A stretch of DNA of 64,000 bases from Styela clava (GCF_964204865.1 NC_135264.1:2283501-2347500); one strand, 5' to 3'. Counted from the first letter of the stretch, positions 49,285 through 60,625 are shown. Program-made: numbers and translations. Notes: generated by a model not told the origin, from the sequence alone.

Positions 49285-51382
49285 ATGCATCTTCTACTGA
49301 TGGTGGTATGTATATCTTCCATACAAGGAATACTTGCATCTACAGATGGATATAGTCTTGTGTTGCAGCATGATTTAGGGAACGGTGAGTTCTTGGCATT
49401 GCCAATACAATAACATTATAGTAACTGTCTGCTGGTACCGGTATCTGGGTATTGCCAAACTAGGCTATAGCACAATAGTACGGTATGATTCGATCTTTTA
49501 AGATATTATCTTGGGTAAAAGAGAGCTGAAAGTTGATCAGTCCTGATTTGACAATAGTTCGATGGGACCAGCATTTTGATGAAACTATTTCTATTTTATC
49601 TTTCAGGGTTTTATGTCCAAAGAGGAGTTATTCTTTTTCCAACAATGAAGGGCGAAGATGCAGATATAATCGGACAAAAAGAATTAAACACAACTGAATT
49701 ACATCTGATAAATAAATTACAGAGTGGTAATGGGATTTATAAACTCAGAGTTAGAAGTCAATTGATTACAACTGATGTCGATAAACAAACAATTGAAGAT
49801 GGTTCATTTGTAACAGCATACACAGATGCAGTAAGCTCTAAATTGTTTCAATTATAAATACTACGAGTATGATTGGGCATTATTAAGCTTAAAACTTTAA
49901 ACACTAGCCTATTTAAATAACTCCTCCTTAAACTCCTAGCCTATTTAAAGATTAAATTATTATTGCTCAATTCTATATTAGATTGCTTCTCAGTTGACAG
50001 ATAATGCTTTGAACCCGTGGTTTTCAAACTTTTTGAGCCGCACCCCCATTTTAGAATTTTCTTGCCCCACCTCAAGAATAACTAGATAACAATGAGCTAC
50101 AAATATCAGATACACATTGAAAACACCCCAAAAAACTGTTAAGATCGAATCTAACAAATATTTTTATTTTTAATTAGCTACACGCCCCTTCAAAAAAGTG
50201 TCTTCGCCCCAGTTGTGGGGCGAGCCCCACTGCTTTCAATCATCTATATGCCTGTCATTTTGTCAGTGTTATTTTTATAAATATTCACATTCACATTGTT
50301 TTCATTTCAGAAAAGTTTGTTGGCTTCAGGTCTACAAGACGAAATAACAATTCTTACAGATGGATTAGGAAATATCATATCAATTGAAGTCAAACTTCAG
50401 CAAAATGCTGGAGAATCAGATCTTGAAAACTTTAGTACAATTTTGAAAGTGAATAGTATTCAATCAGGCCCTGTGTGAGTAACTCATATACATAATATAT
50501 TATATTCAAAAATTGATGCAAAATCCTGTATGGTGCAAATTTTGTTGCAAAAAACTCTATTTGGTCAGTTGTATAGCATTCGAGAACAACCTTGATATCT
50601 AATTGACATGGGAATACACAGTATTGGTAATGAAGCAACCATCAGTTGCATAGTGATTTCTTATAAGCAACATACTCTATTAGAATTCAGTAGGAAATGT
50701 CTGTTTTACTCAAATTCAATTTGTGTGATGAATTTCGGGTACTCCCGTAGTATGTGAACCAAGATGGCTGACACCTAAACGTAGTATCGTATGTGTATCA
50801 GGTTAGGGCACTTGGCTAGTCCCCGACCTCGTAATAGAACTAAAATAAGGAAAATGGGAATAAAATTATGGCCTGACCCTTCCTGGTACACATACTATGT
50901 TCAGGTGTCCGCCATCTTGGTGCACATACTATGGGAGCATCGAATTTTGTCCAGGGTATCCACAGAGTCATCACAAATAAAAACAAACTGTCAGTGTGAC
51001 CAATTTTTAACACTTTTATTCTCTCAGGCCTGACACTGCTGGTTTTCTTAATAAATTGAAGGAAGAAAAGCTGAAGAAAGAAAAAGCAGATAAAGATCCA
51101 AAATCTTTCATTGGAAAATATGTATGTATAAAATAGATTGATTTCTCTAAGTGCAAGAACAAGAAGCTTCGGTTTAGTCCAGAGATATCGGTCAGGCTAA
51201 AACTTAGCTGAACGAAATGAATGTCAGGATGTGACTCGTTTGTATTGGCGCTAGGAAACAATCTTACTCTTTCTCATGCATACTGAAGCTTCTAATATTT
51301 TTGTTTCAAACAGTGGATGTACATTCTACCAGTGGTCTTCATAATGATGATGTCAAGTGCAAATCAGCAGCAACAGCAGTAG
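49285..51382 (+). CDS. EMC10: ER membrane protein complex subunit 10
   Basis: Five exons: 49285-49384, 49607-49830, 50311-50474, 51028-51121 and 51314-51382. All have GT-AG borders with phases 1,0,2,0, giving 216 residues. The N terminus is a signal peptide (MHLLLMVVCISSIQGILA). The luminal domain keeps family landmarks: SLVLQHDLGNGFYVQRGVIL, NGIYKLRVRSQ, FVTAYTDAKSLLASGLQDEI, and a Val-rich strand before the linker. The C terminus has the highly conserved GKYWMYILPVVFIMMMSS membrane helix, as in vertebrate EMC10 (KYWMYIIPVVLF), ending in a short Gln run. EMC is the ER insertase for tail-anchored and multipass proteins; subunit 10 is a peripheral luminal part. Introns 2 and 3 carry a hAT fragment and a MITE. 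The 5' region and exon 1 are duplicated at 28.6-29.5 kb. Confidence 0.96.
50015..50232. mobile_element. short hAT element in EMC10 intron 2
   Basis: Left end CCGTGGTTTTCAAACTTTTT then GAGCCGC, right end GGGGCGAGCCCCACTG. Flanks CTTTGAAC (50,007-50,014) and CTTTCAAT (50,233-50,240) match at 6 of 8 bases, an aged hAT target duplication. Confidence 0.75.
50738..50940. mobile_element. MITE-like element, 'GTACC' family copy E, in EMC10 intron 3
   Basis: Ends GGTACTCCCGTAGTATGTGA and GTGCACATACTATGGGAGCA. Contains AACCAAGATGGCTGACACCT and its inverse AGGTGTCCGCCATCTTGG, and the CTCGTAATAGAACTAAAATA block. Full length. Confidence 0.85.
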
Positions 51383-51589
51383 AAAGGAAGCAAGGCTTAC
51401 CAGAAGTCTCAATCGGATTGTATTGAATCAACAAAACTCTGCATCTGAATAGATTTTATGTATTCTCATTATTATTATGGCTGTCAGTTGTCACTACAGA
51501 AAGGGATTGAATGATCCATTGTATCGCCTACTTTTGTGATCCAATTCTGATGTGTTTTTTTATTCTAATTTATTTGCAAACAACAATGG

Positions 51590-51684
51590 GACCTCCTGAA
51601 GTATGCGCACAACCTTATCTCAGGTTGTGCACTAGGTTAGGGTTTAGGTTATGCGACATCTTTGTGCGCATACTTCAGGAGCAC
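51590..51684. mobile_element. short palindromic member of the 'GTACC' MITE family (copy F)
   Basis: About 95 bp, almost all inverted repeat: GACCTCCTGAAGTATGCGCA against TGCGCATACTTCAGGAGCAC, with CAGGTTGTGC inside. A deletion derivative lacking the internal block. Confidence 0.8.
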
Positions 51685-53015
51685 GAACCATGTAAAAAAA
51701 CTTCATGAATTTGGAAATTTATTCTTACTATATTTGTTTGTTTCAATGGGAGGATAGTACGATTCAATTTTGATTTTACTGGAGAGAGATTTTGCAACTG
51801 ACTAAAACATCACATGCATTGGGGTTGAAGTGTATGCATCACAACAAAAATTGTGTAGTTGTTGATGGACGGTATTGTCAAGAACCATCTGTTTTATATC
51901 TGCCTGAGCAAATAAAGTAATAGGCACACCCTGCTTAGCACCAGATATAATTTTTGCTAATCAACGAGGCAATTTTTTCGAAGACTGAACTTTTGCCATA
52001 TGGCTGTCACTAACTAGAAAGCTCCAGTGTTATTATGAGGTGGAACAATAGACCAGCGTGTTAACTGCATTGTTGAATAAGCGTCTGATAAAAACATGTA
52101 CCAGGTTAACACATTTGACAAACGTTGTGTATAGGGACAGTGTAAGAGACTTGAGTGAAGCCCGAAATGTAGTCACAACAAAATAAGATGCTAAGGCCAT
52201 TTTTAAAGAGTGGCTGTATTTTATGAAATTCCAGTTGACTGCAAAGAATGATATAAGCCTTAAGGGAGTAAATTTTCATACTGGTGACTTAAAGGAGGAG
52301 TCGTTTATCTTTAATGTTTTATGTATTGCTTCAAAAAAGACAATAAATATTCAAAAATCTAAACAAAATAGGTGATCAACAACAAAAATTGATATATATT
52401 TGCTTAATAACTAAATCTGAAAATAAAATATACACCAGGTTTGGTAGTAATTAGAATGCCTACTTGCATAATATCTGTAAACATTTCCATCACAATTGTA
52501 TATAGACTAGATTACTGCAAACGCAAAGAAAGATTGGGGTTTTGCCAATTTCAATCATGGCAGGAAATTATTGTTAATAAAGAATTCAAACATAAAATGT
52601 ATATTATCAGTCACACCTACACAAGTGCACTAAAAGCAAGCATTTATAACGAGGTTACTTTTCAAAATTTTACTACCAATGTAGATAGCATCCCCTACTG
52701 ATGCAAGTACTACTTTGGAAAGGCATCTAAGGCTTATTCTTGAAAATGATAAATCAAACCCAAAAAATTATCGTTCATACCAGATATTAAGACTCAAAGT
52801 TAACCTTTTAAAGTTAATCCTATTAACACAAATTGTTGATTAGAACAGCGCAATTAGAAACGGATACAATATAGTGGCTTTTGTGTTGCATCATACAAAT
52901 AAGTATTATTTTAATGATTTAGTCTTCTCTATTACAGCTTAGATTGAACAAAATACATCGTACGGTTAAACATAATTTACTTGAAATATTTCCGCTTAAG
53001 ACATGCATTACATAA
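51685..53015. other. intergenic, no gene recognised
   Basis: Contains a CAAATAAAGTAATAGG near 51,910 that could serve as a poly(A) signal for EMC10. Otherwise nothing supported. Confidence 0.4.
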
Positions 53016-54264
53016 GGTAATCCCGCAGTATGTGAACCAAAATGACGGACACTTGAACGTAGTATGTGTACCAGGTTAGGGTTAGGCCATAATTTCATTC
53101 CAATTTTCCTTATTTTAAATCCATTAACAGTTCGGGGACTATCCAAGTACCTCCCATAGTATTTGTACCTGAAATTATGGCCTAACCTGGTACACATACT
53201 AGAGATGTATCGGTTGGATTAAGGCCGATATTTCCGATATATTAATCTTTTTGATATGGTCCAGAATGTTTTAAAACGATAAGATGAAATACTACTTTTT
53301 AATTTATTTTTTGTCCAGAGAGATCGTGAGCTATGAGCCATACATGTCCCCACCTGTTTTAGCTATTTATCAGCAAAACTAGCTCAACTAATTTGGCTGT
53401 TTTCTGCTGTCAAATTTTTATATTGACATTTTTAATATTACTTAGTAATTATGAAGAAATATATCAACACAGCGCATAACAAAAAGCAACGAGGCGCCCA
53501 GTTCTAAATCATATACAGTGGAATTGGAGACTGTTAGTCGTCAAGTATGAGTGTCATTTAGTCCGTCGACATCGATAAACTAAGTTTTGACACAATTATC
53601 CCTCTACGCAGGTATTAATTTGAATTTTGTTTAACTACACAATTTCTTTATACATATATTGACATGACCGCCTAGAGCCCTAGACTGTCTCAAAATATAT
53701 GATAGCAATTGTAAAATATTATAAAATAGTAAAGTAAAAAAACATCCTTGACAGTTATAGGTAAGCCTTATTTTTGTCTGTGCTGATTGACATTCTTTCA
53801 TCTTGGCTTTGATTTATTGCGCCGACGATTGTGATTGTAAAATGTTTTTAATTTGAACATAGGACGCCGTGTTAGAATGTGTGGGCAATATTCGATATTC
53901 TTTCAAACACGAAAAACGATGTTCGAAGGTCGCAATATTAACATCAACTTCGAATTGGACATCCCGATTTATGAGTTTTCTAATTGAACAGCGAGATTAC
54001 TAGCGTCACTAAACAATGCATCTTAATCAGCATCCGGATACCAAACATTAGTGATATATCTCTTTTTTCAAATTTAATCCGAAATAATGTGTACTATGAA
54101 CAACGCTCAAGGACCATTGTTTTAACCCTTCTGCCCTACACAGCACACTTAATTAAGTAATATTTACATAGTATCGGTATCGGCGACAAAAGTGATATCG
54201 GTACATCTCTAACACATACTACGTTCCAGTGTCCGCCATCTTGGTTCACATACTTCAGGAGTAG
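53016..54264. mobile_element. MITE-like element, 'GTACC' family copy G, split by a hAT insertion
   Basis: Left part 53,016-53,199 (GGTAATCCCGCAGTATGTGA ... CCTAACCTGGTACACATAC) and right part 54,212-54,264 (ACACATACTACGTTCCAGTG ... CATACTTCAGGAGTAG). Joined, they match the other full-length copies, so the 1,012 bp between them are an insertion. Confidence 0.88.
53200..54211. mobile_element. non-autonomous hAT element, 1,012 bp, inserted in MITE copy G
   Basis: Inverted ends TAGAGATGTATCGGT and ATCGGTACATCTCTA, flanked by the perfect 8-bp duplication ACACATAC (53,192-53,199 and 54,212-54,219). TAGAGATGTACCGAT-type ends are a known hAT form. No coding frame of useful length. Confidence 0.93.
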
Positions 54265-54564
54265 GCTACCTTACATAATTACATGCAAATCCAAAATAGT
54301 AGGCTATTGAATATTCTGCAATAATATACCGAAATAGCTCATATCCTTCAATAATAAAAGTATATCTGCAATAGAATATAAAATGATGCAATTTAGATAA
54401 ATATCATGCGGTTGCATTCAGGTTGCAATGCACAATTACACATTGTGAGATACATCAGTGCACCCCAAAAACCTCAGGGAATAAATTCATTGCTTGGCCA
54501 TATACACCTCAAATCATTGCAGTTTCAACTAATTTTCAGGAGAATATATCCAAAACGCTTATAT

Positions 54565-55923
54565 TCAACCCAAGTTCAAGTATTCTTTACATAAACTTGT
54601 ATAACTTTGGCATAATTCATGGTCTCTGATATCACCCCAACCACCATTCTGTACATGTGGACTGTTGGGGCTTTTGCTCGATGACTTCAAAAAAAGGGTA
54701 GGGGGGAATAAATTTGAGGCTTCTTTTCGTAATAATCCTCTGAGTTTTTCAACCTCTGCGGCTATGTCGCACTTTCCACCTGCAGGTTTCTGATGGAACC
54801 CAGTACATCCAAGATGGTAAACTCTTGGTACTTTTAATATGAGGGAATAAAGGTGAATATCTGAAAAGCATTTCAACGCAGTTGATTGCAAAGTCCAGTC
54901 CCAGTTGTAATCATCATAGGTGCAGAAATATTTAGAGCATGATGTAATTTTATCAAAAAATTGTTGATTTATTACCATTCCGATGTTATGCTTCGAACTA
55001 ACCCATGGTTTAACATGAGCATCTGCGCCATTGAAGCGATAGTCTGTTGTGAAGTCATATGCACCTAATGTAATAGCAAGACAGTCTTTGCATTCTGAGT
55101 CTCGTAATAGAACTGCCTTCTTCATGACGTCAATTACATCTGGGATGACATAATTGTCATCCTCAAGCAATAAAATAGGGCCAGTATTACCATTAAGTTC
55201 TCTGATGCCAGAAAATACCATGTTGAGCTTCCAAAACCAATGATGCTTCAGTTGGACATATTTAATTTCTCTGTAATGACCATACATATCTGGACATTCA
55301 GCATTGTTGCAGCCTTGTTTCATTGCAGCTGATTTGGATATATCACGAGGGCAATCATTGGGATCTTCACCTGGAAATTTGTTGGGAAAGAGCTGCATTG
55401 AGAATGGGAAAAATATTTCCACATATCTGCAAAAATTAAGATTTTTATCGATGACATTATCCATGTCAGGAGTGAATTTATCTCGACTGATTACCAATGT
55501 TGCGCTTTCAATGCCTTTGACTTCTCGTAAAGAGTCGAATAATATTTTCAAAAGATTTGCCCTATCATGTGCCTGCACAACAATCACAGGATCGTCAGCG
55601 CGGTGGTCTCCAAATTTTTCTTTATTTTTTATTAATTGGATGAAATTTAATTTTTTCGCTTCTTCTCTCATTTCCTCAAGAGAATATCCTCTTGAACTAA
55701 CATTTTTGCTTTGTTCTTTGACAGGTTGAGCAAGGACAGGAGCATCAGATCGGACTTTGTCAGCTATTTTTGATGGCAAGTCTGCACTTATGGATTTGTC
55801 CTCCTCCTTTGCAGGTGAAGTGTGAGATACGAATTTTGCTCTCCATACAACGCCCAATGATACTAACATCAAAATAATAACTAAAATCTTGATATTGTTC
55901 CGACGATAAATCAATGCCATCAT
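54565..55923 (-). CDS. MGAT2: alpha-1,6-mannosyl-glycoprotein 2-beta-N-acetylglucosaminyltransferase (GnT-II)
   Basis: 452 codons in one exon, close to the ~447 residues of vertebrate GnT-II, whose coding region is also intronless. Type II Golgi layout: short cytoplasmic MMALIYRRNN, membrane anchor ~11-27 (IKILVIILMLVSLGVVW), a stem, then the catalytic domain from ~residue 110 (DPVIVVQAHDRANLLKILFD). The metal- and UDP-binding acidic motif is LLEDDNYV (~252-259). Other family landmarks are KHHWFWKLNMVF (~226-237), YDDYNWDWTLQ (~336-346), VYHLGCTGFHQK and the C-terminal GGWGDIRDHELC (~427-438), with paired cysteines throughout. It adds the second-arm GlcNAc that turns hybrid N-glycans into complex ones. 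It converges with EMC10; 3.2 kb of transposon-rich DNA separates them. Confidence 0.97.
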   Translation of the reverse strand: MMALIYRRNNIKILVIILMLVSLGVVWRAKFVSHTSPAKEEDKSISADLPSKIADKVRSDAPVLAQPVKEQSKNVSSRGYSLEEMREEAKKLNFIQLIKNKEKFGDHRADDPVIVVQAHDRANLLKILFDSLREVKGIESATLVISRDKFTPDMDNVIDKNLNFCRYVEIFFPFSMQLFPNKFPGEDPNDCPRDISKSAAMKQGCNNAECPDMYGHYREIKYVQLKHHWFWKLNMVFSGIRELNGNTGPILLLEDDNYVIPDVIDVMKKAVLLRDSECKDCLAITLGAYDFTTDYRFNGADAHVKPWVSSKHNIGMVINQQFFDKITSCSKYFCTYDDYNWDWTLQSTALKCFSDIHLYSLILKVPRVYHLGCTGFHQKPAGGKCDIAAEVEKLRGLLRKEASNLFPPTLFLKSSSKSPNSPHVQNGGWGDIRDHELCQSYTSLCKEYLNLG

Positions 55924-56264
55924 TTAACTAGTACTGTAGTAATAGGCCTACATGTAAAAATGAAAACATTTAATAAGATATTAAGAAGTGTACCGTAATT
56001 CATGCCCCAATGCGGTACGTTGAATAACAGTTGAAATAAATTATATTCTAGACTCTACAAGCAGACTAAAGGCCGCAGCGGCTAACCGACAAGCGTTTAC
56101 GTCAAGAACGGTGTGGCCACGCCCACGCGATGCCCCTACTAAAATTAGAATTTCCGCTACGTTCATACTAAAATGGCTATGTTCTTTCTAAAATCGTGAT
56201 CCCGATATGTTTCTACTACAATGACTACCACTACCGGTATGTCCAGATAGGATTCAACTTACCG
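55924..56264. other. upstream region of MGAT2
   Basis: Probable promoter and 5' UTR territory for MGAT2 on the minus strand. No individual element can be supported. Confidence 0.35.
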
Positions 56265-56552
56265 GATAGGATAGGATTTACATATTTATCCCGGGGAGAG
56301 GAAAGCGGATAAGACGGCTTATCCATATGGCGAACCACGGCCTCTCGTCCGGTTACCATTCCAAGTCGGGTATGCTGGTATGGGATTAGATTTACTGTAT
56401 TGTTTGTTTTCGGAAGCATGGACTTGGTGGTGGAGGAAGCCGTAACCGACCAGCGGTTACGTGAACCACCCAACGACGGCGAAGAGTCCAGCAATCCTCT
56501 CGCACATAACCATCCCTGTATGGGATTCGAACCTGCGAACCCACGCAGAGTA
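56265..56552 (-). mobile_element. tRNA-derived SINE, 5'-truncated copy
   Basis: Same body and (ATCCT)n tail as 43,034-43,380 and includes box B (GGTTCGAATCC). It stops at CACGCAGAGTAGTT, losing box A and the tRNA head; GTACCGGTAC-type repeats follow. Confidence 0.85.
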
Positions 56553-56972
56553 GTTCAACATACCGGTACCGGTACATATTTATCCCGGGGAAGAGGAAAG
56601 CCAATTTTCCGGTTACGGTACGGTACAATTAATTCCACGTATGGAAATAGTTCTGTAGTTAGTTACCCTTATTTTTTGTTTTTGGAAATTAGGGACATAA
56701 TCTACCGGTACCGCACCTAGCCCACCTACCGTACAGGTGGCTTATCAAACCTTTGTCGCCCGGGGCGAGTTTCTGATAATGCTGCCCCTTATACCTGTAC
56801 CGGTACTTAACTTCAGAAATAATTTTGGAGATAAACAAATTACAGATGTTGCTATTGATGAGAATGAATAAATTCAAAAGTTAAGTAATAGTAAAATGTT
56901 TGTAGGCTTAATACTATTATTTAAATTTTAAATCGTCAAACGAAGCAACAAACTCACCACTATAACGAAAGT
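56553..56972. other. spacer with clustered TACCGGTA words
   Basis: Several CCGGTACCGGTAC / GGTACGGTAC motifs (56,563-56,575; 56,605-56,620; 56,700-56,712; 56,797-56,807) plus a second partial SINE-like ATTTATCCCGGGG piece at 56,577. No gene. Confidence 0.5.
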
Positions 56973-57044
56973 CTGTAAGAGCGAAAGACAGTAAACTCGA
57001 ATGACATGAGCCAAGAAATAGCGGCGTGCGGGATGGGATGGAGC
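56973..57044 (+). other. rDNA spacer fragment left of the foldback element
   Basis: CTGTAAGAGCGAAAGACAGT and AGCGGCGTGCGGGATGGGAT match 61,978-62,044 of the rDNA spacer with a few differences. It ends with GGATGGAGC, the left copy of the 9-bp duplication around the foldback element. This is the first rDNA-like sequence in the window. Confidence 0.85.
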
Positions 57045-57392
57045 AATGAGCATACATACAATGAGTGGAAACTTGCAAAGATTTGCTCATTTTGGTATTG
57101 TACCCTGCATTTTTTACGTCGTCCGGCTAAATGGTTCGTTGCATATTAAGAAAACGCATTGCTCGCTGCCAAAATCCCTTGCTTCAGCCGAGTCGGGTGC
57201 GAAATTGGCCGTATTGAGGTCTTTAATTCTTCAATACATATTTGGTTTTGGGTTTCGAAGTATGGTACGCTGAAAGCATACAACTATGAGCATATGCTTA
57301 TTGGGAATGCGTATCTATTAGACAGAAAACGTAGTTACAGTACAGAATATGAACCAGTCGCCCAGTGGGGTGCGGTTATTTATGTATTTATT

Positions 57393-57742
57393 AGGATAAT
57401 GAGGATAAGGATAAGGATTTACATATTTATCCCGGGGGAAAGGAAAGCCGATAAGACGACTTATCCATATGGCGAACCACGGCCTCTCGTCCGGTTACCA
57501 TTCCAAGTCGGGCATGGGATTAGTTATATTGTTTGTTTTCGGGAGCATGGACTTGTTGGTGGAGGAAGCCGTAACCGACCAGCGGTTACGTGAATCACCC
57601 AACGGCGGCGAGGAGTCCAGCAATCCTCTTGCACATAACCATCCCTGCATGGGATTCGAACCTGCGGACCCATGCAGAGTAATTAGAGGTGCGGTGGCGA
57701 GCGTATTTCTAACGCTTAGCCCGTTGAGCCACACCGCCGCGC
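57393..57742 (-). mobile_element. tRNA-derived SINE in the left arm of the foldback element
   Basis: Full-length: head GCGCGGCGGTGTGGCTCAAC, box A and box B as in the 43-kb copy, tail AAATCCTTATCCTTATCCTC. The right arm lacks it, which dates it after the arms formed. Confidence 0.88.
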
Positions 57743-57829
57743 ATGGGATTTACATATTTATCCAAGGGTAGAGGAAAGCCGAGAAGAATGCCTAAATATA
57801 TGGCAAACCACGGCCTCTCTCAATCATAG

Positions 57830-58400
57830 CTCTGTCCTCCATATGAATCACATGGCTCTGCGAGCTATTCGTTTACTTATTAAAAATACTGATTTTAACT
57901 ATTTCTCTGGGATATCTTGCCATTGAAAACAAAAGCCAGAAATTGGAAGAATAGCAGAGAATGAAATGTGTGTATTATGTAATGAAGAACCTGAGTTTGT
58001 TTCACATATTTTCATGTATTGTAAATTTACAAAAAATATTTATGAGGATTTTGTTTTAGATATATTAAAATTGATTAGAATACATTTTGTTATCAATATG
58101 ATTCTTGCATATTATTTAATTTCAACGATCCTTTATATAGTCATATAGATACTGTTGATTTGGATGCAATTATACTTTTGTAATCAATAGTGAGATATAA
58201 AATTTTGACCATGAGAAATTCTATTATATTCGAAAATAAAACACCCCATTTTGCCTTTCTCAAAAAGCAGATAAAAATGGCCATAATATGTAGAAAAATA
58301 TAGAGAATTATAGAATAAACAACCCATTTGAGAGGGAATTGAAAAATTTATGTAAAGCGTTATTTCAAAAAGAAAATTATATGTTCATGATATGTATTTT
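57830..58400 (+). mobile_element. LINE 3' fragment (zf-RVT region) in the left arm and loop
   Basis: Reads MALRAIRL...DILPLKTKARNWK, MCVLCNEEPEFVSHIFMYCK (CxxC...H...C zinc-binding segment) and RNSIIFE further on. It is related to 33,710-34,640. The part up to ~58,197 is mirrored at 60,765-61,130. Stops and frameshifts present. Confidence 0.7.
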
Positions 58401-58879
58401 ATATTTACTAATTTCATTTTTATTGTTTTATATCAATGCATTTATTAAAATAACCTAATTATGGTATGGATTACTACTGGAATTGAACAAAATAAATACT
58501 GAATCATGTATGCAACATGGAATATGAACTTATTTATATTAACCGTAATTAAAATCACTCATTGAGTGAACGAATGAGCATACTGTAATGCTTATTGGGA
58601 ATACATACCATTTATTAGGCAGAAAACTTAACTACAGAACAGAATATGAACCAGCCAAGTGGTGACCTGGGATATTGTATTCATTGATATAGATAGTTTA
58701 TTTTGAAAAGTCCACAATCTGACAATACAAACAAATAAAAAATGGAGAGTTCTGGAGAGCGAGCAAAACCTTTAAAAAAGTTTAAAACACGATGAGTATC
58801 ATGTGCCCGCCGTGTTATAGCAAGTAGTAATGTGTAATGAATTTAATTCACTGTGGTAAATGAATTGCTATCTTTTTAT

Positions 58880-59335
58880 TTGTTATGAGCACACTTGCTG
58901 GAACTCCATAATCTATTATTTTATTTGTTGGTAACACTTTTAAATAACAAATTGTTTATCATACTTGCATCCATATTTCGCCCTAAATTCTATGACACTT
59001 TCTCTGTATCCAAATATCTATGTACATGACCACATTATTTATTTTTTAGTAATACTTCGTTTAAAAGTATCTTAATGTTTATTATACTTGCTATTCTGGT
59101 ATTTAATCAATTTTTTGCCTTGAATTTTATTCTATGATACTTGCTCTGTATCCAAATATCTATATGTATATGAGCACTTTATTTATTTTTTAGTACCGGT
59201 AATACTTATTTAAAAATAACCTATTGTTTATCATTGCTATTTCAGTATATTATCAATATTTCGCCTTAAAATTCATTCTATGATACGTGCTCTGTAGCCG
59301 AATATAGATATGTACATGAGCACTTTATTTCATAT
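58880..59335. repeat. minisatellite of about 143 bp, three to four units
   Basis: The block CTCTGTATCCAAATATCTAT, followed by a GTACATGA(G/C)CAC and a TTATTTATTTTTTAGTA stretch, recurs near 59,004, 59,147 and 59,290, with an older partial unit before. Ends in an (AT)n run at 59,331-59,347. Confidence 0.75.
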
Positions 59336-59825
59336 ATATATATATATCTGCTGGAGAAGGGTCAAATCCTGATCATGTATTAATGTGTGTCACTATCCTC
59401 CAAATCACTTGCCAGTCATAATCAAGTATTATAATTTGATGTGTTCAAATTATAGTGTATAAAGAAATATACTCATGATTTCATTACTATTATCAAATGT
59501 TTATAATTAAAGTGCTATAATAATAGAATTTTCCTCATCTTTGCTCATAAAAAACCCATGTCCTATCACATTAATTTTTAGTAGACAAATTTTCCAAATA
59601 ATAGGTATCCTTGCTAACCCATTTTTATGCAGTTGATATGCAATACATGTCAACTTATCAGCTGAATAAATGATGATCTTAGGACAAAACATGATTATTT
59701 AGTACTTTCCAAATCAAAAATTCTTGTGAATAATGTATATAGTGAATACGGTATATGAGAGCTATTGAAGAATTTAACACCGAACCTGTTAAATGACCCC
59801 AAATGTTGTAACGTTGTCTCCCAGT

Positions 59826-59912
59826 CAAACACCTGAGCATCTTTTTTTTTTATTATAATTTATATATGTTCATGGTTTGACGAACGAAATAAACTCTCTC
59901 TCTCTCTATTAG
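59826..59912 (+). mobile_element. LINE-like 3' tail with (CT)n
   Basis: TGTTCATGGTTTGACGAACG followed by AAATAAACTCTCTCTCTCT resembles the 3' terminus of a non-LTR element ending in a CT microsatellite. No coding part attached. Confidence 0.45.
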
Positions 59913-60430
59913 TTTAAAATACTGACTTCTGGACTTGGCTAATTTTATACATATCAAAACTTGTAAATATTTGCATATCAAAACTTGTCATTTATTTCGT
60001 TCCATCCATGTATTTTCAACTGTTTTTCCAATAAAACGTACTTATGCCTTACTGTTATTTGTAGCTTATTATTGTTAGCTAACTATTTTGAGGTGAGGCG
60101 GAAGACTTCACAAATTCTAAAAAGGGGGTGCGGCTTGAAAAGTTTGGGAATGCTTGTATGTAGTAGACCCTAACCTGGTACACATGGTTGGCAACTGGGT
60201 TTACATACTTCAATTTGTATTACAGTTGTAAAACAGAAAAAAGCTGAATGTCGGTCTTATTCCATCTGTAAATTTACCAAAATCTCCACAAAGAATGAAC
60301 AATGTGCCAGACCATGTGTATTATCGATGAAATGAAAAGTGACATATGAAAAATACAGAAGCTGTAGAAAATATTTTGCATTCCAAAAAAATTAGTTCAC
60401 ATATTAAATATTTTACATTACAAAAAAAAT

Positions 60431-60625
60431 GGTGCTCCAGAAGTATGTGTACCAATATGAAGGTAACTAATTTTGTTCGCCTATTTTATATCAAGTTGTG
60501 TAAATGGACTAAATTCTATCGGTAGGGGATATTCACTTGTGTAACACAGACAATTCCCGAACTTTTAATAGAACAAAAATAAGGAGAATCGTAACCTAAC
60601 CTGGTACACATACTACAAGAGTACC
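60431..60625. mobile_element. MITE-like element, 'GTACC' family copy H, in the foldback loop
   Basis: Ends GGTGCTCCAGAAGTATGTGT and GTACACATACTACAAGAGTACC. Contains TTTTAATAGAACAAAAATAA and GTAACCTAACCTGGTAC. Full length. Confidence 0.82.
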
